Part shown: positions 1 to 5,510 of the stretch, piece after piece
Position numbering within the stretch: the first letter of the stretch is position 1
Layout of the letters: each line of letters opens with the position of its first letter
Origin: Rhizobiales bacterium CCH10-E5
GTDB taxonomy: Bacteria > Pseudomonadota > Alphaproteobacteria > Rhizobiales > Beijerinckiaceae
Direction: 5' to 3'
Length of the DNA stretch: 5,678 nucleotides
Assembly (NCBI GenBank): GCA_001556125.1
Contig: LSIG01000090.1
Span: 1 to 5,678 of the forward strand
Program-made: the position numbers and the translations under genes
The notes under the pieces: model-generated
The model's input: only the letters and a program-made list of their open reading frames with translations
What the model was told of the DNA's origin: nothing
Database searches by the model: none

Positions 1-52
1 TCGATCTGTGTTTGAGACAGGCCGCCCGGGAACTGGCTTCGATCTATTTACT
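1..52. other. flank beyond the truncated IS3 element, unassigned
   Basis: This short stretch lies beyond the point where IS3-type OrfB similarity ends. It supplies the last two codons and the premature stop (TAG, read on the minus strand at 44-46) of the broken orfB. I see no recognisable gene, terminal repeat or terminator in it. It may be part of whatever rearrangement or insertion removed the IS3 3' end, and too little is present to say. Confidence 0.4.
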
Positions 53-455
53 ATCCGTATTGAAGATATCCGGCTTGCCGAAGCGCGCCATCGCCTCCTC
101 GACGGCCTCGACGCAGAAGGCGACGTCCATGGTGATCGAGAGCCGCCAGGCCAGAACCTTGCGGCTGAACCAGTCGACGACGGCCGTCAGATAGACGAAG
201 CCCCGCGCCATGGGGATGTAGGTTATGTCCATCGCCCAGACCTGGTTGGGACGCGTCACCGGCAGCTTGCGCAAGAGATAGGGGAAGTTCTTGTGCCCCG
301 GCGTCGGCTTCGAGGTGTTCGGTCGGCGATAGAGCGCCTCGATCCCCATGCGCTTCATCAGCGTGGCGACGTGAAGACGCCCGGCCCTATGGCCATCGGC
401 CCCGAGAAGCCCCTGCAACATGCGGCTGCCAGCGAAGGGATATTCCAGATGCAGC
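44..455 (-). pseudogene. IS3-family OrfB transposase, middle portion (truncated DDE domain)
   Basis: This is the continuation of the disrupted IS3 transposase. Read from 447 downwards it gives LEYPFAGSRM, then the LMKRMGIEALYRRPNT segment typical of IS3 OrfB, followed by the first part of the rve/DDE integrase core. In the rejoined protein the first catalytic Asp is D120 (WAMDITYIP) and the second is D178 (IFNTD). The family normally continues NTDQGSQF, but here the sequence reads NTDSK and stops. The catalytic Glu and roughly the last hundred residues of a usual protein of about 280 are therefore missing. The piece has no start of its own: the open frame reaching upstream into the IS66 end is accidental. 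The fragment cannot be a working transposase. Confidence 0.92.
448..455. repeat. IS66 target-site duplication, left copy
   Basis: GATGCAGC immediately precedes the GTAC end of the IS66 element and recurs exactly at 3029-3036. Eight base pairs is the duplication size expected for IS66-family insertion. The copies are identical, which fits a fairly recent insertion. Confidence 0.93.
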
Positions 456-477
456 GTACGCACACGAGGAGGGCCGC
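456..477 (+). repeat. IS66 terminal inverted repeat, tnpC-side end
   Basis: The end starts GTACGCACACGAGG and matches the inverse of 3007-3028 at 16 of 22 positions, including the terminal GTAC and the ACGAGG and GGCCG blocks. It lies directly inside the left target duplication. About 54 bp of non-coding sequence separates it from the tnpC stop codon. Confidence 0.9.
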
Positions 478-531
478 ATGACTGAAGCCTTCGCGCGAGG
501 GCCGCTGGCGCGATGATGGGGCGCGTGAAGG

Positions 532-2184
532 TCAGGCGGCCTTCTGATCTGCGGGCTTTTCGGCTGCGCGCAGGAGCCGCCACTGCCACGGCAGCAGCTC
601 GTGGAGACGCGAGACGGGCAGATCGGCGATCCGGGCCAGGACGTCGGCGAGCCAGGCTTTTGGATCGACATCGTTGAGGCGAGCCGTGGCGATGAGGGTG
701 AGGATGACGGCGGCGCGGTCGGCGCCGCGCTGGCTGCCGGCGAAGGTCCAGTTGCGCCGCCCCAGAGCGATGCCCCGTAGCGCTCTTTCGGCCGCGTTGT
801 TGCTGAGGCAGATCCTGCCGTCGTCGAGGAAGCGGGCGAAGTCGGCCCAGCGCCTGAGCATGTAGTTGATCGGCTTCAGGACCTCGGCGGAGCGCGAGAG
901 GGTTTCGCGCTCGCGCAGCAACCAGTCATGCATGTCCTCGAGAAGCGGCCTGCTCTTCTCCTGCCGCACTGCCCGCCGCTCCTCGGCACTGCGCCCGTTG
1001 ATCGCGCGCTCGATCTCGAACAGCGCGTCGAGGCGTTTCACCGCCGCCAGGGCAACCGGGGAGACTGGCTTTCCCCTCACGCCGTCGCGGGCCTTCTTCG
1101 CGATGTCGGCCAGCTCGAAGAAGCCGCGCCGGGCATGGGCGAAGCAAAAGGCCGGCGTGATCGGCTGTTCCTTCCGCTGCGGGTCGAACAGCGGCTCGAA
1201 GCCATTGTAACAGTCGCACTGAAGGATGCCGGCGAACCCGGCCAGATGCTTTTGAGGGTGCTCGCCGCGTCGGTCGCCCGAGGCGTAATAGACCACCGCC
1301 GGCGGCGCAGGTCCGGCGAAGGGGCCATCATCGCGAACATACGTCCAGATCCGCCCGGTCGCGCATTTGCCCTTCGCCAGGATCGGGACCGTCGTGTCGT
1401 CGCCATGCAGGCGCTCGGCCGCCAGCACATGGGCCTCGATCAGATCGAAGACTGGCCTCAGGGCGAAGCTGCCGTGGCCGACCTGGTCGGCCAGCGTCGA
1501 TAGCGGCAGATCGATCCCCTCGGCCTTGAAGCGCGCGCTCTGACGGTTGAGCGGAGCGTGCATGCCGAACTTGTCGAAGAGGATCGTCGCCAGCAATTGC
1601 GGGCCGATGAAGCCGCGCGGTGTCGCATGGAACGGCGCCGGTGGCTGGCTGACCTTCCCGCAATCCCGGCAGCTGAACTTCTCGCGCACCGTTTCGATCA
1701 GTTTGAAGCGGCGCGGGATTTCCTCCAGCGTCTGCGTCACGTCCTCGCCCAGCTTCGACAGCCGCGATCCCCCGCAGCACGCGCAGGCAGAGGGTGGATC
1801 GATGATGATCCGCTCGCGCTCGATGTCCTCCGGCCAGGGCTTGCGCACCGGCCGCTTGCGCGTGAAGGCGCGCACCGTCCCGCTCTTCGTCGCCGCGGCG
1901 GCGGCGGCAAGCTCGTCCTCGCTCGCCGCGGTCACGAGTTCGTCGAGCTGAAGTTCCATCTGCTCGATCAGCCGCGCCGTGCGTTCGGAACGCTGGCCGT
2001 ATTTCTCGCGCTTCAGCTTCTCGATCATCAGCTGCAGATGCGCGATCAACGCCTCGGTGTCCGAGAGTTTTGCCTGCGCGCTGGCGGCCACGGCTTCGGC
2101 CTGCAACCGCGCCTCGCGTTCGGACCGTAGCGCCGCAAGGGCACTCGCGAGATCGCAAGGAAGATCGTCCGGCTTCATCATCAC
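532..2184 (-). CDS. IS66-family transposase TnpC
   Basis: TnpC is the DDE transposase that cuts and joins the element ends. The 550-residue length is normal for the family. Residues about 20-90 are a charged, leucine-rich helical segment (probable coiled coil), followed by a six-alanine run at 93-98. A zinc-ribbon-like pair follows, with cysteines at 134/136/137 and 172/175. The catalytic core has a candidate first Asp at D262 (LHGDDTTVP), a second at D324 (LQCDCYNGF), a CFAHARRGFFE block near 347-357, and the Glu at E466 in SNNAAERALR. The C-terminus carries the usual tail ending in LLPWQW. The frame opens GTG ATG ATG, so translation may begin at 2184, 2181 or 2178; no well-spaced Shine-Dalgarno sequence is visible. 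It follows tnpB after a 45-nt gap. All expected catalytic residues are present and the frame is intact. Confidence 0.96.
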   Translation of the reverse strand: MMMKPDDLPCDLASALAALRSEREARLQAEAVAASAQAKLSDTEALIAHLQLMIEKLKREKYGQRSERTARLIEQMELQLDELVTAASEDELAAAAAATKSGTVRAFTRKRPVRKPWPEDIERERIIIDPPSACACCGGSRLSKLGEDVTQTLEEIPRRFKLIETVREKFSCRDCGKVSQPPAPFHATPRGFIGPQLLATILFDKFGMHAPLNRQSARFKAEGIDLPLSTLADQVGHGSFALRPVFDLIEAHVLAAERLHGDDTTVPILAKGKCATGRIWTYVRDDGPFAGPAPPAVVYYASGDRRGEHPQKHLAGFAGILQCDCYNGFEPLFDPQRKEQPITPAFCFAHARRGFFELADIAKKARDGVRGKPVSPVALAAVKRLDALFEIERAINGRSAEERRAVRQEKSRPLLEDMHDWLLRERETLSRSAEVLKPINYMLRRWADFARFLDDGRICLSNNAAERALRGIALGRRNWTFAGSQRGADRAAVILTLIATARLNDVDPKAWLADVLARIADLPVSRLHELLPWQWRLLRAAEKPADQKAA

Positions 2185-2229
2185 GAAGCCAGTGAATCAG
2201 ATTTTTCCTGCGATTTCAAAAGCTAAATG

Positions 2230-2577
2230 CTAGCCGACCCGCATCGGACGCCAGGTTTCCCGGGGTGCGCGCCAGTCGATTCCCGACAAAAGATAGCCAA
2301 GCTGCGCCGTCGAGATCGTCACTGCCCCATCCGCCGGGCTCGGCCACAAAAACCGCCCCCGCTCCAGCCGTTTTGTGAACAGGCAGGCCCCTTGGCCGTC
2401 ATGCCAGATCACCTTCAAAAGATCGCCGCGGCGCCCTCGGAAACAGAACAGATGCCCGCTCAGCGGATCACGGCGAAGCACTTCCTGAACCTGCAGCGAC
2501 AGGCCCGGAAAGCCCCGGCGCATGTCGGTGTAGCCCGTCGCCAGCCAGACCCGCACCCCAGGCGGAACCGGGATCAT
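2230..2577 (-). CDS. IS66-family accessory protein TnpB (Orf2-like)
   Basis: This 115-residue small protein is conserved across IS66 elements and needed for efficient transposition, although its biochemical role is not settled. The family signature is easily read: ATGYTDMRRGFPGL near residues 13-26, SGHLFCFRGRRGDLLKVIWHDGQG at about 40-63, the KRLERGRFLWP block near 69-79, and STAQLGYLLSGIDWR near 89-103. The ATG overlaps the tnpA stop codon in an ATGA arrangement, and a GGAG sequence lies 8 nt upstream (2586-2589). Translation is therefore probably coupled to tnpA. Length and motifs are normal and no damage is seen. Confidence 0.96.
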   Translation of the reverse strand: MIPVPPGVRVWLATGYTDMRRGFPGLSLQVQEVLRRDPLSGHLFCFRGRRGDLLKVIWHDGQGACLFTKRLERGRFLWPSPADGAVTISTAQLGYLLSGIDWRAPRETWRPMRVG

Positions 2578-2969
2578 CGTAGCGTCTCCAGGCCGCGGAC
2601 AATCCGAAGCAGCGCATCGACATCAACGCGTCCGTCGACGACGATACGCCGCCCGTTCGACGTCACGATCTCGATCCGGCTGCCATCCACCGGCGGCGGG
2701 CTCGTCGTCGCCGTCACCTCCGGCACGATCACAGCCGGAATGAAGCCAGCGCTCGAAGCGGGACCAAGCCGCCCGGCACGTGCGGCATCGCGCCAATCGT
2801 TCAACTGAGAGCGCGTGATCGCGTACTTGCGCGCCGTTGCCGAGCCCAGTCGCCGACCCGAATAGCTCTCCTCAACGATCCGCAGCTTCGCTTCATCGCT
2901 AAAGCGCCGCCGACCGCCCCGTTCAACGATCTCAAGCCGACTGATCGGCGTGCCTGTATAGACGTCCAT
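2574..2969 (-). CDS. IS66-family protein TnpA (Orf1, helix-turn-helix)
   Basis: This first gene of the IS66 set encodes a 131-residue protein with a helix-turn-helix of the IS3 OrfA/transposase-8 type at about residues 23-60 (FSDEAKLRIVEES ... YAITRSQLNDWR). It probably binds DNA at the element ends. A proline-rich linker (about 82-94) leads to a short conserved C-terminal block (IEIVTSNGRRIVVDGRVDVDALLRIV region, 99-124) typical of IS66 TnpA. The ATG at 2969 is preceded at about 11 nt by a GGGGGTGAG purine tract that can serve as ribosome binding site. The gene starts about 59 bp inside the element end, so its promoter must lie in or near the terminal repeat or in interrupted IS3 DNA. Confidence 0.95.
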   Translation of the reverse strand: MDVYTGTPISRLEIVERGGRRRFSDEAKLRIVEESYSGRRLGSATARKYAITRSQLNDWRDAARAGRLGPASSAGFIPAVIVPEVTATTSPPPVDGSRIEIVTSNGRRIVVDGRVDVDALLRIVRGLETLR

Positions 2970-3006
2970 ACAGACACATTCTCACCCCCAAGCATCAATC
3001 CTCAAG

Positions 3007-3028
3007 ACGGCCGCCCTCGTAGGGGTAC
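3007..3028 (-). repeat. IS66 terminal inverted repeat, tnpA-side end
   Basis: Read on the minus strand this end begins GTACCCCTACGAGG and pairs with 456-477. The right target duplication follows directly. The interrupted IS3 orfB frame runs from here into the element and ends at a stop at 2982-2984. Confidence 0.9.
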
Positions 3029-3036
3029 GATGCAGC
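3029..3036. repeat. IS66 target-site duplication, right copy
   Basis: GATGCAGC is identical to 448-455. A ninth base (G) also matches, but that is because the element and the target happen to share it. The duplication corresponds to codons 44 to 47 of IS3 orfB. Confidence 0.93.
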
Positions 3037-3167
3037 GCGTCGATCGCGCGCATCAGCGCCAGATCGGCGGCAGGAACCGCGCGGGGCAGATAATAGACGC
3101 TGCCCCGGCTGATCCCGAGCACCTTTGCCTGCCGGTTCAGTGGCAGATCATGCGCGCGGTCGATCAT
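3029..3167 (-). pseudogene. IS3-family OrfB transposase, N-terminal fragment
   Basis: This is the first 46 codons of the IS3 transposase, MIDRAHDLPLNRQAKVLGIS onwards, including the SRGSVYYLPR segment common to this OrfB group. The sequence then crosses into the IS66 end, gains a nonsense tail (RTPTRAAV...) and stops at 2982. The ATG overlaps the orfA stop in an ATGA arrangement, indicating translational coupling. The classic A6G slippery heptamer used by many IS3 elements for OrfAB fusion is not visible at the junction (GCAAAGCGATGA). The remainder of the protein is at 53-447, and the two pieces join in frame once the IS66 element and one duplication copy are removed. Confidence 0.94.
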
Positions 3168-3475
3168 CGCTTTGCGCTCAGCAGGCCGGCCTTGCCGAGC
3201 GCGCCGGACAAAAAATCGTTCTCCAGCGCCAGCTCCCCGATCTTCGCATGCAGCGTCTTCACATCGATCGCGGGCGCGGTGGATTCCGACTTCGCCTCGG
3301 ACCCGAAGACGCCGGCGGCCCCGTCAAGAAGCTGGCCGCGCCATTGCGTGATCTGGTTGGGGTGGACATCGAACTGCTGCGCCAGGTCGGCCAGCGTCTT
3401 CTCGCCCTTGATGGCCGCCAGCGCGACCTTCGCCTTGAAAGCCGGGCTGTGGTTCCGGCGCACGCGTCTCGTCAT
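3164..3475 (-). CDS. IS3-family OrfA (helix-turn-helix protein)
   Basis: This 103-residue OrfA is the DNA-binding partner of IS3-type transposase. A helix-turn-helix of the transposase-8 type occupies about residues 8-52 (NHSPAFKAKVALAAIKGEKT ... VHPNQITQWRGQLLDGAAGVF). A leucine-rich helix follows at about 72-100 (VKTLHAKIGELALENDFL...), the usual leucine-zipper region for oligomerisation. The ATG at 3475 has an AGGAG 5 nt upstream (3481-3485). The frame is complete and of normal length, but with orfB broken the protein has no transposase partner in this copy. It could still act as a repressor or compete with a related intact element. Confidence 0.94.
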   Translation of the reverse strand: MTRRVRRNHSPAFKAKVALAAIKGEKTLADLAQQFDVHPNQITQWRGQLLDGAAGVFGSEAKSESTAPAIDVKTLHAKIGELALENDFLSGALGKAGLLSAKR

Positions 3476-3480
3476 AGCCG

Positions 3481-3504
3481 CTCCTGTTCACGGCAATCAT
3501 GCCG
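3481..3504 (-). promoter_or_regulatory. ribosome binding site and small hairpin upstream of IS3 orfA
   Basis: AGGAG (minus strand, 3485-3481) lies 5 nt before the orfA ATG and fixes that start. Just upstream is a short inverted repeat, CGGCA-ATCA-TGCCG at 3491-3504 (5-bp stem, 4-nt loop). Such stems near the first gene of insertion sequences sometimes limit translation from read-through transcripts. That role is only a guess here, since the stem does not cover the AGGAG itself. Confidence 0.5.
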
Positions 3505-3572
3505 CGTTCAGGCCGAAAATCCACCTACGCCCAATGTGCAGTTTTCCCGAGCCAGCTCTTAGGTATGCGCGG

Positions 3573-4883
3573 TCAGGTAGGCGACGAAAACCCGCTTAAG
3601 GGTCTAGCGATCGCCAGGACGCCCTTCAATCCGGTTCCAAACCGCGTGATTGCTTCGCGATGATGACGTAACTCGCTATAGGGCAGGTAGCGCAAATCAA
3701 GATCGGCAACTTTTGCGAAGGCCGGCCGTGCAAATTGAGCTCGGACTTCGCTCTCCCGGTCGTCGGGCGCAACCAGGAAAAAATTACGGGTCGCTTCGCC
3801 TGCCGTACCCAAAGCCAGGTCAAGCATGCGGACGATCCCCGAGTAGATGCTTGTGGTATGTTCGACTTCGTAAGCGGCCGCGACGCAGCCGGTTTTGCTG
3901 TCGAGCCATAAAACGTCGATCAGCCTGATCGCGTCTGCTGCCCCATTGCGTGCAAGAGCTGGGGGAAGGACGACGAGGCAGCCATCGGCGAGCTTGCCGC
4001 CGCCATAAGACCTGCTGGCATCGTTGGCGGCGATCCAAACCTGGTATCCTAGGGATAGACCGAGATCCCTGAGCCAACCCTGAATTTCCGTATGAGTGTG
4101 GTCGGCTTCACGAGCCGCCGACTCGCTCTTCCTCGCAGCAACGGAATCGGCCCGGACCCGGTCGAGGTCCGCGCGCCAAAGCTCGATCGACGTCGCCTCC
4201 GCAGCCGAGCCAAGCATTGGGTAACGCGCCATTCCGAGATCGAACAAGAAGGCGGCGACTGCGCCCAGATCGTTGGAAAAGAGCGACCGATGACGCGCGT
4301 TGAACCGCAGGATGCCTTGACGCAGCGCGAGATATTCGTCCCAGCGGCCGAGCTTGACCTTCGCGCCTGTCAACGCATTGTAACCGCGCACGATCGCTGT
4401 GTTGAATGGAGGCGCGAGCGTCGGGTGGAGGAAATACAAAAGATTAGCAGCCGACGGACCAAGGCCTTTGATCCCCCGCCGATCAAGAGCATGGATCGCA
4501 TTCAGAACTTCATGCTCAGACGAGCAACAGACGCAAGTGTCGAGAAAACGTCCAAAAGCGACCTGATTGTCGCGATCCTCGTAGATATCCGGGATACGGA
4601 GCTTCGGTTTCCACATGAACGCATGGTCGGCACCTTTGAAAACCTGCCGCTGTTCGGCAATAGACTCCAGAACCGTTTCCAAGGATGAGCCGCGATAGGC
4701 ATTGCCGAAGCGGTCATCGCGGATTTCAGCAACAACGGCTTGTATCCCGCGCCGGATAGAACGAAAATTCTTTATGCGCTCTTCCCACAAGAACCAATTG
4801 CGATAGGTTCCGACTGCATCGGAGCGCCAGTGTATGATCAGCTCAGCTTGCCAATTCTCGTCGACCATCTCAATTAGACCCAT
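3573..4883 (-). CDS. unnamed protein, probable HhH/glycosylase-like plus PD-(D/E)XK-like nuclease fusion
   Basis: I do not recognise a named family for this 436-residue soluble-looking protein. The N-terminal 100 residues are charged and tryptophan-rich with no motif I can assign. A CVCC cluster lies at 117-120. Residues about 132-172 read like a helix-hairpin-helix of the HhH-GPD DNA glycosylase type: GIKGLGPSAANLL matches the LPGIGPKTA pattern, and PPFNTAIVRGYNAL matches the region that normally carries the catalytic Asp (PVDTHV), with Asn161 in its place. A second region at about 262-400 looks like a restriction-nuclease fold: TEIQGWLRDLG (E266), LIDVLWL (D323), AAAYEVEHTTSIYSG (E339, E341), then a hydrophobic strand FFLVAPDD. 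The D...E-x-E pattern resembles BamHI-type active sites rather than the commoner E-x-K. The ATG at 4883 overlaps the recombinase gene by 14 bp; a second ATG at 4868, just after that gene's stop, is a possible alternative. Neither has a strong ribosome binding site. A DNA-binding/nuclease role, perhaps restriction of foreign DNA, is inference. The C-terminus abuts the IS3 remnant, so a slightly altered tail is possible. Confidence 0.55.
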   Translation of the reverse strand: MGLIEMVDENWQAELIIHWRSDAVGTYRNWFLWEERIKNFRSIRRGIQAVVAEIRDDRFGNAYRGSSLETVLESIAEQRQVFKGADHAFMWKPKLRIPDIYEDRDNQVAFGRFLDTCVCCSSEHEVLNAIHALDRRGIKGLGPSAANLLYFLHPTLAPPFNTAIVRGYNALTGAKVKLGRWDEYLALRQGILRFNARHRSLFSNDLGAVAAFLFDLGMARYPMLGSAAEATSIELWRADLDRVRADSVAARKSESAAREADHTHTEIQGWLRDLGLSLGYQVWIAANDASRSYGGGKLADGCLVVLPPALARNGAADAIRLIDVLWLDSKTGCVAAAYEVEHTTSIYSGIVRMLDLALGTAGEATRNFFLVAPDDRESEVRAQFARPAFAKVADLDLRYLPYSELRHHREAITRFGTGLKGVLAIARPLSGFSSPT

Positions 4884-5442
4884 CGATTTTAGAGTGCTGA
4901 TTCAAGATATTGTATAAAGCCGTTTTCCCGACCTTAATGCGGGCGGCGGCTTCGCGTACGGTGAGACCGGCGGCAATGTGGTGTTTCGCCTTTTCGAGCT
5001 TTTCCGGCGTGATCACGGACTGACGCCCGCCTCGCCTTCCGCGCGCGGCTGCTGCGACGAGCCCTGCCCGCGTCCGCTCTTTGATCAGGTCGCGCTCGAA
5101 TTGCGCGAGTGCGCCGAACAGGTGAAAAACGAGGCGGCCCCCTGGGGTGGTCGTATCGATGTTCTCGGTCAGCGAGCGGAATCCGACGCCCTTGTCCTGG
5201 AGCTCGGCCACGGTCTCGAGCAGGTGCTTCATCGAGCGACCGAGCCGGTCGAGTTTCCAGACGATGACGGTGTCGCCTTCGCGCGCATAGGAAACTGTCT
5301 GTGCCAGGCCGGGCCGATCGGTGAGCGTACCGGAAGCGTGATCTCGAAAAACGCGCTTGCACCCAGCAGCACTCAAGGCGTCGAGCTGTAGCGACAAATC
5401 CTGGTCGCCTGTCGAAACGCGCGCATAGCCGATCGCCACCAT
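4870..5442 (-). CDS. serine recombinase of the resolvase/invertase family
   Basis: A site-specific recombinase that cuts DNA through a serine-phosphodiester link. Starting at the ATG at 5442 gives 190 residues beginning MVAIGYARVSTGDQ. This puts the nucleophile at Ser10 with Arg8 beside it, exactly as in Tn3/gamma-delta resolvases. An in-frame start at 5511 would add 23 unrelated residues and run through the inverted-repeat cluster, so I reject it. Further active-site residues are visible: Arg43 (TDRPGL), and Arg66 and Arg69 in KLDRLGRS. The long dimer helix region holds ALAQFERDLIKERTRAGL (about 111-128). Residues about 145-181 form a Hin-like helix-turn-helix (TPEKLEKAKHHIAAGLTVRE...). The stop overlaps the next gene by 14 bp, suggesting co-expression. 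No transposase of a Tn3-type transposon is present. It could be an orphan resolvase, an invertase, or the remnant of a larger transposon. Confidence 0.94.
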   Translation of the reverse strand: MVAIGYARVSTGDQDLSLQLDALSAAGCKRVFRDHASGTLTDRPGLAQTVSYAREGDTVIVWKLDRLGRSMKHLLETVAELQDKGVGFRSLTENIDTTTPGGRLVFHLFGALAQFERDLIKERTRAGLVAAAARGRRGGRQSVITPEKLEKAKHHIAAGLTVREAAARIKVGKTALYNILNQHSKIDGSN

Positions 5443-5446
5443 GGTC

Positions 5447-5473
5447 TGTCCGTTTTCTCGATCAATCCGGACA
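5447..5473. repeat. res-like inverted repeat, gene-proximal (27 bp)
   Basis: TGTCCG at 5447-5452 faces CGGACA at 5468-5473, with the TGTC motifs at the outer edges as in the half-sites of Tn3/gamma-delta res subsites (consensus beginning TGTC). The 27-bp span is near the 25-28 bp of res subsites III and I. It ends 4 bp before the recombinase ATG, a position suited to both recombinase binding and autorepression. Confidence 0.5.
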
Positions 5474-5474
5474 A

Positions 5475-5510
5475 TGTCCGTTTCCCATCGAAAAGCTAGC
5501 GATACGGACA
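5475..5510. repeat. res-like inverted repeat, distal (36 bp)
   Basis: TGTCCGTTT at 5475-5483 faces ATACGGACA at 5502-5510, giving a 36-bp span that is close to the 34 bp of res subsite II. Together with the adjacent site the inner arms form a 13-nt palindrome, CGGACAATGTCCG (5468-5480). Function is inferred from motif, spacing and position directly upstream of a serine recombinase gene. Confidence 0.5.

Larger units (their letters stand above)
456..3028 (-). mobile_element. complete IS66-family insertion sequence, 2573 bp
   Basis: The element has imperfect terminal inverted repeats beginning GTAC (IS66 ends usually begin GTA), a perfect flanking 8-bp duplication, and the standard three-gene set tnpA-tnpB-tnpC in order on the minus strand. 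The length is normal for the family. All three frames are open, with no internal stop or frameshift, so this copy looks potentially active. It is inserted in the IS3 orfB after codon 46. I do not assign a named ISfinder element. Confidence 0.95.
53..3540 (-). mobile_element. IS3-family element remnant, split by an IS66 element and lacking its 3' end
   Basis: Two blocks (53-455 and 3029 to roughly 3540) together encode IS3-family OrfA and the first 178 residues of OrfB on the minus strand. The block between them is a complete IS66-family insertion. Deleting 448-3028 restores continuous OrfB. The 3' third of orfB and the corresponding terminal repeat are gone, so the element cannot move by itself. 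The upstream terminus cannot be fixed without its partner repeat: TG-starting candidates on the minus strand lie at 3540 and at 3575, the latter coinciding with the stop codon of the neighbouring gene. The boundary given is therefore approximate. Confidence 0.85.

Noticed and set aside
8..481. 157-codon open frame on the plus strand
   Set aside because: It lies antisense to the IS3 OrfB fragment, has arginine-rich low-information composition and shows no family motif; it is a GC-driven shadow frame.
1895..1912. GCG/GGC trinucleotide run as a possible phase-variable repeat
   Set aside because: It is short, imperfect and in units of three; it simply encodes the six-alanine stretch in TnpC.
928..2130. 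Long plus-strand open frames opposite tnpC
   Set aside because: They mirror tnpC codons in high-GC DNA; none has a recognisable domain or a good ribosome binding site.
1328..2158. 276-codon minus-strand open frame inside tnpC
   Set aside because: It is an out-of-frame reading of tnpC, rich in Arg/Ala/Gly with no motif, whereas the tnpC frame carries the full IS66 signature.
3160..3175. Programmed -1 frameshift between IS3 orfA and orfB
   Set aside because: No A6G or similar slippery heptamer is visible; the ATGA overlap points to coupled re-initiation instead.
4092..4688. 198-codon plus-strand open frame antisense to the nuclease-like gene
   Set aside because: The minus-strand frame is longer and contains coherent motifs and hydrophobic patterning; the plus-strand reading has none and no ribosome binding site.
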